A program made the position numbers and the translations under genes. From Myxococcales bacterium (GTDB lineage Bacteria > Myxococcota_C > UBA6777): a stretch of 64,000 bases of DNA. This document shows positions 16,938-25,175 of the stretch, one piece after another (the stretch's first letter is position 1; every line of letters starts with the position of its first letter). The stretch lies in the NCBI GenBank assembly GCA_020632975.1, contig JACKEL010000007.1, positions 248,001 to 312,000 on the forward strand, given 5' to 3'. Below the pieces are notes generated by a model. That model was not told where the DNA came from and ran no database searches. It saw nothing but the letters and a program-made list of their open reading frames with translations.

Positions 16938-17724
16938 ACCAAAAGAGCCCACCGAGCGCGTGGAGGATAAGATGCTTTGCGTTTCAGCATATCGATTGGA
17001 CCGCCATTTTTTGGGCGCAGAGACGCCTGCGGAGCGAGCGCAAACCCTCCAACACGTCGAAGGTTGCGCACACTGCAAAGGGGAGCTTGTTCAGCTTCAA
17101 CGCCATGCGGCCCATGCAGAGGTCTTCTTGGACCAACATGCTCCACGTTCGATCTTCGATTTCTTCGGAGGATGGGGGCCGTTGGCGCTAGGTTTTTGTA
17201 TGTTGCTGGTTGCAGTCGTGGGATGGCGTTTGGTCGAGCAGACTCGTCTTGCGGGGAGGCAGGGGGGTTACTCTGTGATTCGAGGCGAAGCGCCGCATCT
17301 TCGGGTGATCCGCAAACGCGGTCCTTTGATCGAACAAGTGCGCTCAGGCGATGGTTTTGCGGCGGGCGATCTTTTGCGTTTGGTGGTGCGTTGGCAGGAG
17401 GGCGGGTTTGTGTACGTCGTACATCGCTCTGCAACAGGTGAGATGTCGCCCTTGTACCCGGCCCAAAAGAACGAACGCAGCTTGCGTTTGGAAAGCGACA
17501 AAGAGGTCGAGCTTCCTGGCTCTTTGGAAGTGGAAGGGCCCGCCAAAGGGCGCGAAGAGATCGGGGTTTGCTTTTCACGTGCGGCGCGTCCCTTCCATCA
17601 GGTCATCGAAGCTTTGAAAAAAGTCCGTCAAGCCCGTCTTGAACGCTCCACAAACGAACGAAAAGATGCGCCTTGTGCCTATCTACAACGCTTTGTGTTG
17701 TTTCGCGTGGAGGGACCAAGATGA
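16930..17724 (+). CDS. Membrane anti-sigma factor with zinc finger and DUF4384-like domain
   Basis: The protein has 264 residues. The N-terminal domain has the zinc-binding H-x3-C-x2-C of ZAS-type anti-sigma factors at His42, Cys46 and Cys49. A transmembrane helix follows at about residues 83-103. The outer domain (GDLLRLVVRWQEGGFVYVV, then a PLYP stretch) resembles DUF4384, often found next to bacterial caspases. The start at ATG 16930 overlaps the sigma gene by 8 nt, and the stop overlaps the caspase ATG (ATGA). It is expected to hold the sigma factor at the inner membrane and release it on an envelope signal. Confidence 0.85.
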   Translation: MSEPKEPTERVEDKMLCVSAYRLDRHFLGAETPAERAQTLQHVEGCAHCKGELVQLQRHAAHAEVFLDQHAPRSIFDFFGGWGPLALGFCMLLVAVVGWRLVEQTRLAGRQGGYSVIRGEAPHLRVIRKRGPLIEQVRSGDGFAAGDLLRLVVRWQEGGFVYVVHRSATGEMSPLYPAQKNERSLRLESDKEVELPGSLEVEGPAKGREEIGVCFSRAARPFHQVIEALKKVRQARLERSTNERKDAPCAYLQRFVLFRVEGPR

Positions 17725-19361
17725 AGCGCTGGATCGTCACCCTTTTTTGGGCCTCTTGTTTCGCGCTTTCTTTGGGGACCTCGCGAGCGTATGCGGGGAG
17801 TGCGGGGGCGCGGGAGACGATCTCATTGGCGTTTCTTTTTGGACAAAATGATGCAGGTCGTAAGATTAAGTCGCTACGTTATGCAGAAACAGATGTCCTC
17901 AAGATGCGATCTGTGCTGCTACAAAATGCGGGCTTTCGTCCTGATGATATCTGGAGCGTGCGTGGCGCGACCGTTCAACGTGTGCGCAATACCATGCAAC
18001 TGATCCGCCGTCGTGTCGGGGCTTTGCGCAAACGATGGGGGCGCTCAAAACACCTTGTGATCTTGTTGTACTATTCGGGTCATGCGCGCCAAGGGAAGTT
18101 GTTGTTGGGTCGCGAGTCGATGGAGTTTTCTGAGATCCAACAGTTTCTGCGGGGCTTGGCGGTCGATGTGCGTCTTGCGATCGTCGATGCTTGTGAGAGT
18201 GGCCCCACGTCATCTTTGCGCGGCTTGCGACGTCGAAAAGAGTCTTTCCCTATCCCGCGTTTGCAGATCGCCCCGACTGTTCGAGGGGAAGTCTTGATCT
18301 CTGCGACAGGTGCTTACGAAAGTGCGCACGAAGACCCCGAACTGCGGGGCGGTGTATTTACACATTATCTTGTTTCTGGTTTGCGTGGTGCGGCAGACCG
18401 CGATCAAGACGGGAAGATCACGCTTGAAGAGATCTATCATTACACATACACCCGTTCTTTGGCGCGCACGGTCTTGTCTGCTTATGGCCCGCAACGAGCG
18501 CACTTTCAGCAGCGACTTTCAGGCTACGGACAGTTGATCCTCGCGGAGCGACTTCGACCGCAAGCTTGGCTTTTGTTGCGACGTGAGCTTGTGGGTGACT
18601 TTTTCGTTTGGGATGCACAGCGACGGATCTTGTTGGCGGAGATCAACAAAAACAAAGGACAGCCCGCGACGTTGGCGCTTGCTCCTGGGCGTTATGTGTT
18701 GCATTGGCGCCATGTTGGGGGAGCTTACCGCGCTCCGCTGCAACTGACGCGTGGGCAACGCCTACAACTGCGGAGTGTTGGGTACAAGCTGGCTTATCTG
18801 CGAAAGGGAACACCCAAGGGCGATGGGGCGCTTTGGGAGACTTTGGAGATGGAGAAAGAGCCCTTGCAATGGAGCTTGGGTTACACGTCAGGGTACGGCT
18901 CTGTTGTGAAGGGGATGTTGTTGCACGGTCCACAGCTTTCGTTGGGGATTCCTTTGGGAGCGTTGGATGATGTGGCTGGAAAGATAAAGATATCCATTGG
19001 TTACCAACATCACTTGTTTCCTGTGTCGCCCACCTTTTCTTTTGCGCTGCACCGCCTTCAGTTGGATATCGGGTTTCAGATGCGGCTGTTTGGGATGGGA
19101 GGGTGGTCGCTTGTTGGCTGCCTTGGAGGGCGGCTGGCCCCGATCTTTCAAGTCGTCTTGCCTCGCGCAGAGCGAGCGGGTGAGACGCTTTTCTCGTGGA
19201 GTGCTGGAGGCACGATCGCTTTGTTAAGCGAGCACGCTTTGGGGAAACGATGGGGCTTGCTTTGGGGAGTGAGCGGAGAAGTGGGGGCCGTCGATGCGGG
19301 CGGATCTTGGGGGCCTTACGGGGCCATCAGTGGGGTCTTTGGTGTGACCTTTTCGATGTGA
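17721..19361 (+). CDS. Secreted caspase-like peptidase with EF-hand
   Basis: The 546-residue protein has a signal peptide (cleavage near AYA-G, residue 26). The peptidase C14 domain has catalytic His121 (YYSGHA) and Cys158 (VDACESG), so the dyad is intact. An exact EF-hand loop D226-x-D228-x-D230-G-x-I-x3-E237 lies at the end of the caspase domain and suggests calcium control, as in calcium-dependent metacaspases. Residues about 290-360 may be a beta-rich linker. The C-terminal 200 residues, alternating and Gly-rich, look like an outer-membrane beta-barrel. It is translationally coupled to the anti-sigma gene, giving a sigma/anti-sigma/caspase module. Confidence 0.88.
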   Translation: MKRWIVTLFWASCFALSLGTSRAYAGSAGARETISLAFLFGQNDAGRKIKSLRYAETDVLKMRSVLLQNAGFRPDDIWSVRGATVQRVRNTMQLIRRRVGALRKRWGRSKHLVILLYYSGHARQGKLLLGRESMEFSEIQQFLRGLAVDVRLAIVDACESGPTSSLRGLRRRKESFPIPRLQIAPTVRGEVLISATGAYESAHEDPELRGGVFTHYLVSGLRGAADRDQDGKITLEEIYHYTYTRSLARTVLSAYGPQRAHFQQRLSGYGQLILAERLRPQAWLLLRRELVGDFFVWDAQRRILLAEINKNKGQPATLALAPGRYVLHWRHVGGAYRAPLQLTRGQRLQLRSVGYKLAYLRKGTPKGDGALWETLEMEKEPLQWSLGYTSGYGSVVKGMLLHGPQLSLGIPLGALDDVAGKIKISIGYQHHLFPVSPTFSFALHRLQLDIGFQMRLFGMGGWSLVGCLGGRLAPIFQVVLPRAERAGETLFSWSAGGTIALLSEHALGKRWGLLWGVSGEVGAVDAGGSWGPYGAISGVFGVTFSM

Positions 19362-19368
19362 GGTGTTC

Positions 19369-19750
19369 TCAAAAGACAGGTGGAAAGGTCCACCCCAAAG
19401 AAAGGATCGCTTGGTAGGCTGGGGGTTTGTTTTCTGCCCAAAGGTCGAAGGTCCCACATAATGTGAGTGTAAAGACACTATCTGGGTAATAGTTGATCCC
19501 CACGCTGAGAAAAGCTTCTCCTTCTGTTATCGCAGAACTCGATGGGACCGAGCTATTGGGGCGGGGATGTCCCACAACATATAATGAATCCACTCTACAA
19601 AGAACATAAACTTTTCAGGCAAGAGAAAGACGCCTGCGCCCGCTTCATAGCGGAGACCGCAGCGCGTCCTCCATAGTTGTGTTTGCCAGTCTCCCATCGC
19701 CATGTTTAAAGGTCGTGCGTTGATCTGTGTAAAGAAGGGAGCTTTTTTGT
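19369..19750 (-). pseudogene. Truncated, frameshifted beta-barrel remnant
   Basis: On the minus strand, an open stretch (KKAPFFTQINARPLNMAMGD... to LPEKFMFFVE) continues in another frame (SLYVVGHPRPNSS... to the stop at 19369). The join near 19595 is a frameshift. The alternating residues and the final WTFPPVF fit the C-terminal strands of an outer-membrane beta-barrel. The 5' part is missing: the histidine-kinase-like gene ends at 19758, where an upstream half would be. It is a decayed gene end, not a functional product, unless the frameshift is a sequencing error. Confidence 0.6.
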
Positions 19751-19757
19751 GGGGATC

Positions 19758-21170
19758 TTATCTTGTGGTGTGCTGTGTGTAGCTTGGGTAGGGAGATGGA
19801 AGTTGGTTGGGGGCCAAGACCGCGACATCTTCGGCGACTTCGCAGTGTGTGGCTGTTGGGAGGGATGGATCGTAAGGAAACTCCAAAAGAAAGGAGGTCG
19901 TTTCTTCTGAGAGGTTGGATTCAAGCAAGACGCCCCCACAAAGATCGAGATAAAGTCTGATCAAGGAAAGTGCTGGGGGGACCTGTTGGGTGACGAGTTC
20001 CCCAAAGAGGTTTTCGTGCGACAACTTGGGTTGGTATTTGAGGAGGACGCGCAAAGTTTTGTGTTCGAGGTGATCGAGCAGGCTTGTGGAAAGGGTGATT
20101 TCCCCTTGTTGTTGGTTTTGGATCAGCTCTTGAAGCATGAGAGAGAAAAAGTCTTTTAAAGAAAAGTCGCTTTTCGGACAAAGTACATGCCCTGCGTACT
20201 TGGCTTGGTTGTGGAAGCAGACTTCGGGGTATCGGGACTGAAGGGCGAGCGAAGCTTGTTCAAAAGCTTTGATCAGATCTTGTTGGGTACCCGTTTGGGG
20301 AGGGGGGAGTTTTTTGGGGAAAGAGAGACTTTCTTGTTTGGTAAAGAGGGTTTGTAGCTCTCTTGAGGACTCTACAAGATCACGGATATTTTGTAAGAAA
20401 TCTTTGGAAGAGGTGACTGCACGATTGTTTTGGGAGAGCAGGGATGCTTCTGCGACGTTGGCGTGTAGGACAAGTCCGCACAACAAGTTGTTGGCTTCGT
20501 GTTGATCGAGGAACATGCGTCCTGAAGTTTCTTGTTCAATGTGATGTTGGATCTTGGTTTGCCATGCTTCGTAGATCTGGATTTGTGAGAGGAGTCTTTG
20601 GTGTTCTTGGAGCATCTTGTCTTGATGGGTGCGCCAAAGGCCCGCTGCAAGGGTGATCTCGATGAGCAAACAACCGATACCAAAGAAGAGTTTTTGTGCA
20701 TCATGATTGGAGAGGACAAGCAAGCACAGCAGGATAACGACAGGGGCGATCAGACTTTGGAGTCGATGGAGGTGGGCGCGTAAAAAAGCCCCATAAAAGG
20801 CCCCATACAAGAGCCATGAAAGCACAAGGAAAAGCCATAGAAGATCTTGGTGTTGAAGAGAGAGCAAAGAAAAACCAAAAAAACCATGCAAGGCAAAGTG
20901 CCCAAGATGCCAAGTCAGAGGCCGTCCTTGTAGCGTGGGTACGCCTCGCAAAAAGGAGAGCGGGATACTTAACAAGAAAAAGATACCTGCGCCCAACAAA
21001 GACCACAGGTGGGCGCCTTGCCACTTGGTAGAGAAAGAAGAAAGGTGAGGAAAAGAAAAAAGGAAGATGCCCAAGAACAAAACAATGGACAGCGAATAAA
21101 GCTCGGGCTTGGCCACGTGCTCTTTCGCCTTGTGTTTGGCCGTCGTTGTTTTGGGAAAAAGGCTCGACAT
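19758..21170 (-). CDS. Membrane histidine-kinase-like protein
   Basis: The protein has 470 residues from ATG 21170; a TTG 45 nt upstream is possible, and both have weak ribosome binding sites. Six or so transmembrane helices fill residues about 25-190. A coiled-coil-like segment leads to DQHEANNLLCGL, which resembles an H-box with His followed by Glu and Asn. The C-terminal region ends with LIRLYLDLCGGVLLESN and a beta strand, similar to the last part of an HATPase_c domain, but N and G1 boxes are poorly kept. It may be a degenerate or diverged sensor kinase. No response regulator is adjacent. Confidence 0.65.
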   Translation of the reverse strand: MSSLFPKTTTAKHKAKEHVAKPELYSLSIVLFLGIFLFSFPHLSSFSTKWQGAHLWSLLGAGIFFLLSIPLSFLRGVPTLQGRPLTWHLGHFALHGFFGFSLLSLQHQDLLWLFLVLSWLLYGAFYGAFLRAHLHRLQSLIAPVVILLCLLVLSNHDAQKLFFGIGCLLIEITLAAGLWRTHQDKMLQEHQRLLSQIQIYEAWQTKIQHHIEQETSGRMFLDQHEANNLLCGLVLHANVAEASLLSQNNRAVTSSKDFLQNIRDLVESSRELQTLFTKQESLSFPKKLPPPQTGTQQDLIKAFEQASLALQSRYPEVCFHNQAKYAGHVLCPKSDFSLKDFFSLMLQELIQNQQQGEITLSTSLLDHLEHKTLRVLLKYQPKLSHENLFGELVTQQVPPALSLIRLYLDLCGGVLLESNLSEETTSFLLEFPYDPSLPTATHCEVAEDVAVLAPNQLPSPYPSYTQHTTR

Positions 21171-21569
21171 ACTCGTCTCTCGATTGGTTTGGGGTCCTAC
21201 AGAAAAGGATGGCAATCTATCTTTTCAATCCTTCCTCATCCTCATGTTTGTTGAGATATAGAGTCTCTAAATGTGCGAGTATATGGTGTGATCATCTTTT
21301 GACTCATGAGAATAATGGGCGGCAATATATTCTGCCAAAAGTGTCGCGTCAATCTCAAGTTTTCTCAAACAAGGCTGATCCTGTTGTAAGACCTTCTCTG
21401 TATACTTGTTGGTCTCAAGTGAAGTGAAAGAAAGACAAATAGAGCTATAAAACCGTTTACGGAGCAGGTTGCGTCTGGACATTGTTTTGCGCGGGTTGAC
21501 AGTGTTGGGTGAATGTCTATTCTGTCGCTGCTTTGAACCAAAAGAACATCTGGACAGGAGGTATTTGCG
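21171..21569. other. 399-bp intergenic region
   Basis: This gap separates divergent genes. It is AT-rich in the middle and contains the promoter listed at 21496-21523. I see no tRNA fold, convincing small ORF or other repeat in it. Confidence 0.6.
21496..21523 (+). promoter_or_regulatory. Sigma-70 type promoter of the fah-maiA operon
   Basis: A perfect -35 TTGACA (21496-21501) is followed after 16 bp by TATTCT (21518-21523), which matches the -10 consensus at four of six positions. It stands about 47 nt upstream of the start codon at 21570, giving a short leader with AGGAGG. Confidence 0.7.
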
Positions 21570-22559
21570 ATGAAGTTTGCGACATTACGAGATCATAGCC
21601 GCGATGGTGTGTTGTTGGTGGTTGATCGAGCAGGACAAAAAGCTGTGAAAGCGACAGGGATCGCAGCCACATTGCAAGACGCTTTGGAGCGTTGGGAAGA
21701 AGTCGAAGCGCGTCTTCAGGCCCTGTCTGATGCATTGAATGAGGGCAAGGCAGAGGGAGCATTTGACTTGGATCGCAAGCAACTGTGTGCGCCTTTGCCA
21801 CGTGCTTATCAGTGGTTGGATGGCTCAGCTTACCTCAACCACGTGGAGCTTGTTCGTAAGGCTCGTGGTGCGGAAGTTCCAGCCTCTTTTTACGAAGATC
21901 CGTTGATGTACCAAGGTGGATCAGACACTTTCTTGGGACCTTTAGACGATATCGTACACGCGACAGAAGCGTGGGGGATCGACTTTGAGGCTGAGATCGC
22001 GGTGGTGACGGACGATGTGCCTTACGGCACGACAACAGAAGAAGCGCTTGGCAAGATCCGTTTGGTGATGCTCGTCAACGATGTTTCGTTGCGCAATCTG
22101 ATCCCTTCAGAACTCGCGAAAGGTTTTGGCTTCGTGGTGTCCAAACCACCCACAGCGTTCTCGCCTTTTGCGGTGACGCCCGATGAGTTGGGGGATGCTT
22201 GGCAGGATGGCAAAGTGCATCTGCCCTTGGAAGTGCAGTACAACGGTGCTTGGTTTGGCAATCCCGACGCAGGCCCAGAGATGCAATTTTCCTTTGCGCG
22301 GTTGATTGCACATGTCGCAAAGACCCGTCCTTTGGGGGCTGGAACGATCATCGGGTCAGGTACGATCTCCAACAAAGATCGCGCCAAGGGAAGCTGTTGC
22401 CTCGCAGAACGCCGCATGATCGAGAAGATCGACACAGGTGAATTCAAAACGCCTTTCATGAAGTTTGGTGACACCGTGCGAATCGAGATGAACAAAGATG
22501 GAAAATCGATCTTTGGCGCCATCGAACAAACCGTGCGTCAGTGGAAACAGGAGGGGTAA
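21570..22559 (+). CDS. Fumarylacetoacetate hydrolase family protein
   Basis: The 329-residue protein has the FAH C-terminal fold: the metal-site Glu residues lie in WGIDFEAEIAVV, then MLVNDVSLRN, and the late motifs GTIIGSGTISN and GDTVRIEM. In the bacterial tyrosine and homogentisate pathway this enzyme splits fumarylacetoacetate to fumarate and acetoacetate. The adjacent maiA gene, overlapping by 1 nt, supports that substrate. AGGAGG precedes the ATG. No signal peptide, so cytoplasmic. Other FAH-family substrates remain possible, but the pairing makes fumarylacetoacetase likely. Confidence 0.92.
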   Translation: MKFATLRDHSRDGVLLVVDRAGQKAVKATGIAATLQDALERWEEVEARLQALSDALNEGKAEGAFDLDRKQLCAPLPRAYQWLDGSAYLNHVELVRKARGAEVPASFYEDPLMYQGGSDTFLGPLDDIVHATEAWGIDFEAEIAVVTDDVPYGTTTEEALGKIRLVMLVNDVSLRNLIPSELAKGFGFVVSKPPTAFSPFAVTPDELGDAWQDGKVHLPLEVQYNGAWFGNPDAGPEMQFSFARLIAHVAKTRPLGAGTIIGSGTISNKDRAKGSCCLAERRMIEKIDTGEFKTPFMKFGDTVRIEMNKDGKSIFGAIEQTVRQWKQEG

Positions 22560-23230
22560 TGGATACACGTCTGACCCTCTTTAGCTACTTTCGTTCAAGT
22601 GCTTCTTACCGCGTGCGGATCGCGCTTGCTTGGAAGGGGCTGGATTACACCTATCATCCTGTCCATTTGTTGGAGGATGGGGGCCAGCATCGCAAAGAGA
22701 GCTATCTGCGTTACAACCCGATGGCTGAGTTGCCGACGTTGCTTGTAGAGCGACAAGGGGCGCCAGACATCGCAATCGCCCAGTCTGTGGCGATCTTGGA
22801 ATACCTCGAAGAGTGTTATCCCAACCCTACGTTGTTGCCGCAGTCGCCAGAAGAACGAGCACGTGTCCGTCAATTGGTGCAGATCGTCAACAGCTCGATC
22901 CAACCCATCCAAAATCTCAAGGTGATGCAACAACTCCAAGCACAGTTTGGTGTGCAGCGCGAAGATACTTTGGCATGGTCGAAGTACTGGATTGATCGCG
23001 GCTTTGAAGGTTTGGAACGCTTGCTTTCCCAAACCGCAGGCGCGTTTGCTTTTGGTGAGCATGTGACTTTGGCGGATGTGGTGCTTGTTCCGCAGGTGTA
23101 CAACGCATATCGCTTTGGTGTGGAGATGTCCAAGTTCCCGACGATTGCGCGTGTCGCCGAAGCCGCAAAAGCACTTGAAGCCTTTCAAGCTGCTGCCCCC
23201 GAAGTCCAGCCCGATACACCGCAGTCTTGA
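22559..23230 (+). CDS. maiA: Maleylacetoacetate isomerase (zeta-class GST)
   Basis: The 223-residue protein opens with TLFSYFRSSASYRVRIAL, which contains the zeta-class glutathione-binding SSxSYRVRIA motif. It continues with the thioredoxin-like N domain (QSVAILEYLEE) and the helical C domain. It isomerises maleylacetoacetate to fumarylacetoacetate with glutathione. The ATG overlaps the previous stop as TAATG, with GGAGGGG just upstream, so translation is coupled. Together the two genes give the last steps of tyrosine/phenylalanine degradation; homogentisate dioxygenase is not in the window. Confidence 0.95.
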   Translation: MDTRLTLFSYFRSSASYRVRIALAWKGLDYTYHPVHLLEDGGQHRKESYLRYNPMAELPTLLVERQGAPDIAIAQSVAILEYLEECYPNPTLLPQSPEERARVRQLVQIVNSSIQPIQNLKVMQQLQAQFGVQREDTLAWSKYWIDRGFEGLERLLSQTAGAFAFGEHVTLADVVLVPQVYNAYRFGVEMSKFPTIARVAEAAKALEAFQAAAPEVQPDTPQS

Positions 23231-23382
23231 GCCCCTTGGGTTCGCTCTCCCACCCTTGGTTCTTCCTCGTTCGATCTCGTAAAGCCGCTTTTTAAAACCG
23301 TGTCGAGTCGCATAAGGTCTCGCAAAACCGACCGCAAAGCCGCTCGTAAAGCCGCGTAGGATCAATGACGTCAATATTCGTG

Positions 23383-23399
23383 GAGCCTTATCAAGGCTC
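23383..23399. terminator. Hairpin between convergent genes
   Basis: GAGCCTT-ATC-AAGGCTC is a perfect 7-bp stem 153 nt after maiA and 14 nt before the end of the opposing gene. A weak T-rich stretch (TTTGCTTTCT) follows on the plus strand. The gap also holds two copies of CGTAAAGCCGC (23278 and 23345). Confidence 0.45.
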
Positions 23400-23412
23400 G
23401 TGGGTTTGCTTT

Positions 23413-24393
23413 CTAAAGCCTTGTAAAGACGAGCGTTTGGAATCGTTGTAATCGATCAGCCCAACGCTTTTTGTAGCCCATCTCCATCCCCAAGTCGTAC
23501 AGGGTGATCCCTTCTTCGGCGAGCTTTTGAAGTTGTTTCCATTGGATCAAGTTACCGAGCCCGATGGAAGAGAACTTGTCGTTGTAACTGATCTGAAATC
23601 CCCGATACACCGTGCCTAAGATGCCACCGTAAGCGTAGGCGACGTCTTTGCCTTCGTGTTGTGCGAACATCACGCGCAAGAGTCCGCGGCGGCCTAGACG
23701 ACGGCACAGATCCGAGTAGAAGCTTCGGTAAGAGTTGCTGCGATAGATGCTGTTTCCCGTTTCGCCTTTCCAAGATCGTTCTTCGATGCGGAAGACACGG
23801 TCCAAGACGGCTGCTCCATCGCAGATCCCGTCGATCCACTCGAATTGGATGTCTTGTTCTTGTGCAGCGCGTTCGCTTTTTTTCAGTCCAACGCGAAAGT
23901 TGCGGCTACGTCTGCTCAACCAAGCATCCAAACCATCGTGGAGAAGGGCTTGATCGCAGTGGCATCCTTCAAAGCTTTCACACATAAAGCGCGCCCCAAG
24001 GGTCCTCTCAAGCCAGAGCGCTTCTTCGCTGTCTTCTGGGAGTCCGCTAAAGATCGCCATCTCCCAACTCGGCCTTTCTTGGATCAAGACCTCTAGGCTG
24101 AGTTGCAAGCGTTCTTCCAAAGTGCCCCCTACAAGGGGACATCCAAAGGCCCAACTCATCTCAAAAGGTTGCAGGACGCGACGAAAGCGATGGATCGAGC
24201 CCATGCACCACAACAACCAAGTGCTACCTTGGCGGTAGATACGGGGCTCTCGTGGCTCGTGGAGTTGGGCGTGGGCTGCAAGTTGCCAATCGCTCGCTGT
24301 GCAAACAGTCGAGATGTCCTTCATCTCAAGGACACTGCGCTCGAAGTCCTCGATCTCTGCTTGAAATATATCCATCGAAAGGTGCTCAACCAT
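23413..24393 (-). CDS. GNAT acetyltransferase (BioF2/FemAB-like)
   Basis: The protein has 326 residues. The C-terminal half has the Acetyltransf_6 (BioF2-like) pattern: WLSRRSRNFRVGLKKSERA, then FRIEERSWKG, YRSFYSDLCRRL, and the late strand-helix with GLGNLIQWKQLQKLAEEG and YDLGMEMGYKKRW. This family transfers acyl groups in exopolysaccharide, peptidoglycan or lipid pathways. The substrate is unknown and no biosynthetic genes flank it. AAGGA stands 5 nt before ATG 24393. No membrane segment is seen. Confidence 0.8.
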   Translation of the reverse strand: MVEHLSMDIFQAEIEDFERSVLEMKDISTVCTASDWQLAAHAQLHEPREPRIYRQGSTWLLWCMGSIHRFRRVLQPFEMSWAFGCPLVGGTLEERLQLSLEVLIQERPSWEMAIFSGLPEDSEEALWLERTLGARFMCESFEGCHCDQALLHDGLDAWLSRRSRNFRVGLKKSERAAQEQDIQFEWIDGICDGAAVLDRVFRIEERSWKGETGNSIYRSNSYRSFYSDLCRRLGRRGLLRVMFAQHEGKDVAYAYGGILGTVYRGFQISYNDKFSSIGLGNLIQWKQLQKLAEEGITLYDLGMEMGYKKRWADRLQRFQTLVFTRL

Positions 24394-24752
24394 CTTTGTC
24401 CTTTCGTTGCGATCCTTTCGCGTGGTCTCTACTTTGTGGACGCAAGCCCGGCCGCGAAATTTTTCTTGCGGGGGCTTGACGAGCGTGCGTTTTGATCATA
24501 CATCCTCTGCGTTTTCCAAGTGAGAACAGGTCATGTCGAATCGACCTCCTTGGAAGACGAGGTTCCTCTTTGTTGTACTCGATTTTTTTCGCAAAGAGCG
24601 ACCTTTTATTGCACTATGCATCTTCTAGGTCGTGTCCTTTCTTTTTGCTCGTTGACCGAGAGTCAGACCACAAGCGGAGTTGGACACCTCGAATACATGC
24701 GGAACTTTACAAAACCCGGCTCAAAGTGGCTAGACTGAGATAGGAGAAGAGA
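24394..24752. other. 359-bp intergenic region
   Basis: This gap lies between divergent genes. A TTGACG at 24476-24481 could be a -35 box for the ferredoxin side, but no good -10 follows. A possible -10 TAGACT stands just before the ferredoxin ribosome binding site. Neither is convincing, and no RNA gene is recognised. Confidence 0.4.
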
Positions 24753-25037
24753 ATGCCGTACATTATTACGGAGCCTTGTGTTGGTGTGTGCGATACTGCT
24801 TGCGTTGAAGTCTGTCCTGTTGACTGCATCCATGGTCCCATCCACAAAGATCGCCGTGGTGAAGAAGTGAAAGAGATGAGCGACCGTACAGGTATGCAGC
24901 TCTACATCAACCCAGCGGAATGTATCGACTGTGGTGCTTGTGAGCCTGAGTGTCCTGTCAGCGCTATCTACGAAGAGAGCGAAGTACCCGACAACATGGC
25001 TTCTTACATTGAAAAGAACAGCAAGTTCTTTGAGTAA
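24753..25037 (+). CDS. Seven-iron-type ferredoxin
   Basis: The 94-residue protein carries two Fe-S binding regions: Cys9, 13, 17, 21 and 25 in the first (CVEVCPVDCIHG) and Cys57, 60, 63 and 67 in the second (CIDCGACEPECP). The sequence style matches the 3Fe-4S/4Fe-4S ferredoxins of Thermus, Deinococcus and many Proteobacteria. Here the first region has one extra Cys, so an 8Fe form is possible. An insert of about 12 residues (KDRRGEEVKEM) separates the regions. AGGAGAAGAG precedes the ATG. It is a soluble electron carrier; its partner is not apparent from neighbours. Confidence 0.93.
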   Translation: MPYIITEPCVGVCDTACVEVCPVDCIHGPIHKDRRGEEVKEMSDRTGMQLYINPAECIDCGACEPECPVSAIYEESEVPDNMASYIEKNSKFFE

Positions 25038-25175
25038 GATCCTGCTTCTCTACCCCCCCCAAGTTCTCTTTCTCTATGGCGTTCTTCTACACAACGCTTT
25101 TCCCTATACCCCTGCCAAGGTTACATCTATCCCTCAAGGTAGACCATCATTGTAACCCATATAAGGACGCAAACG

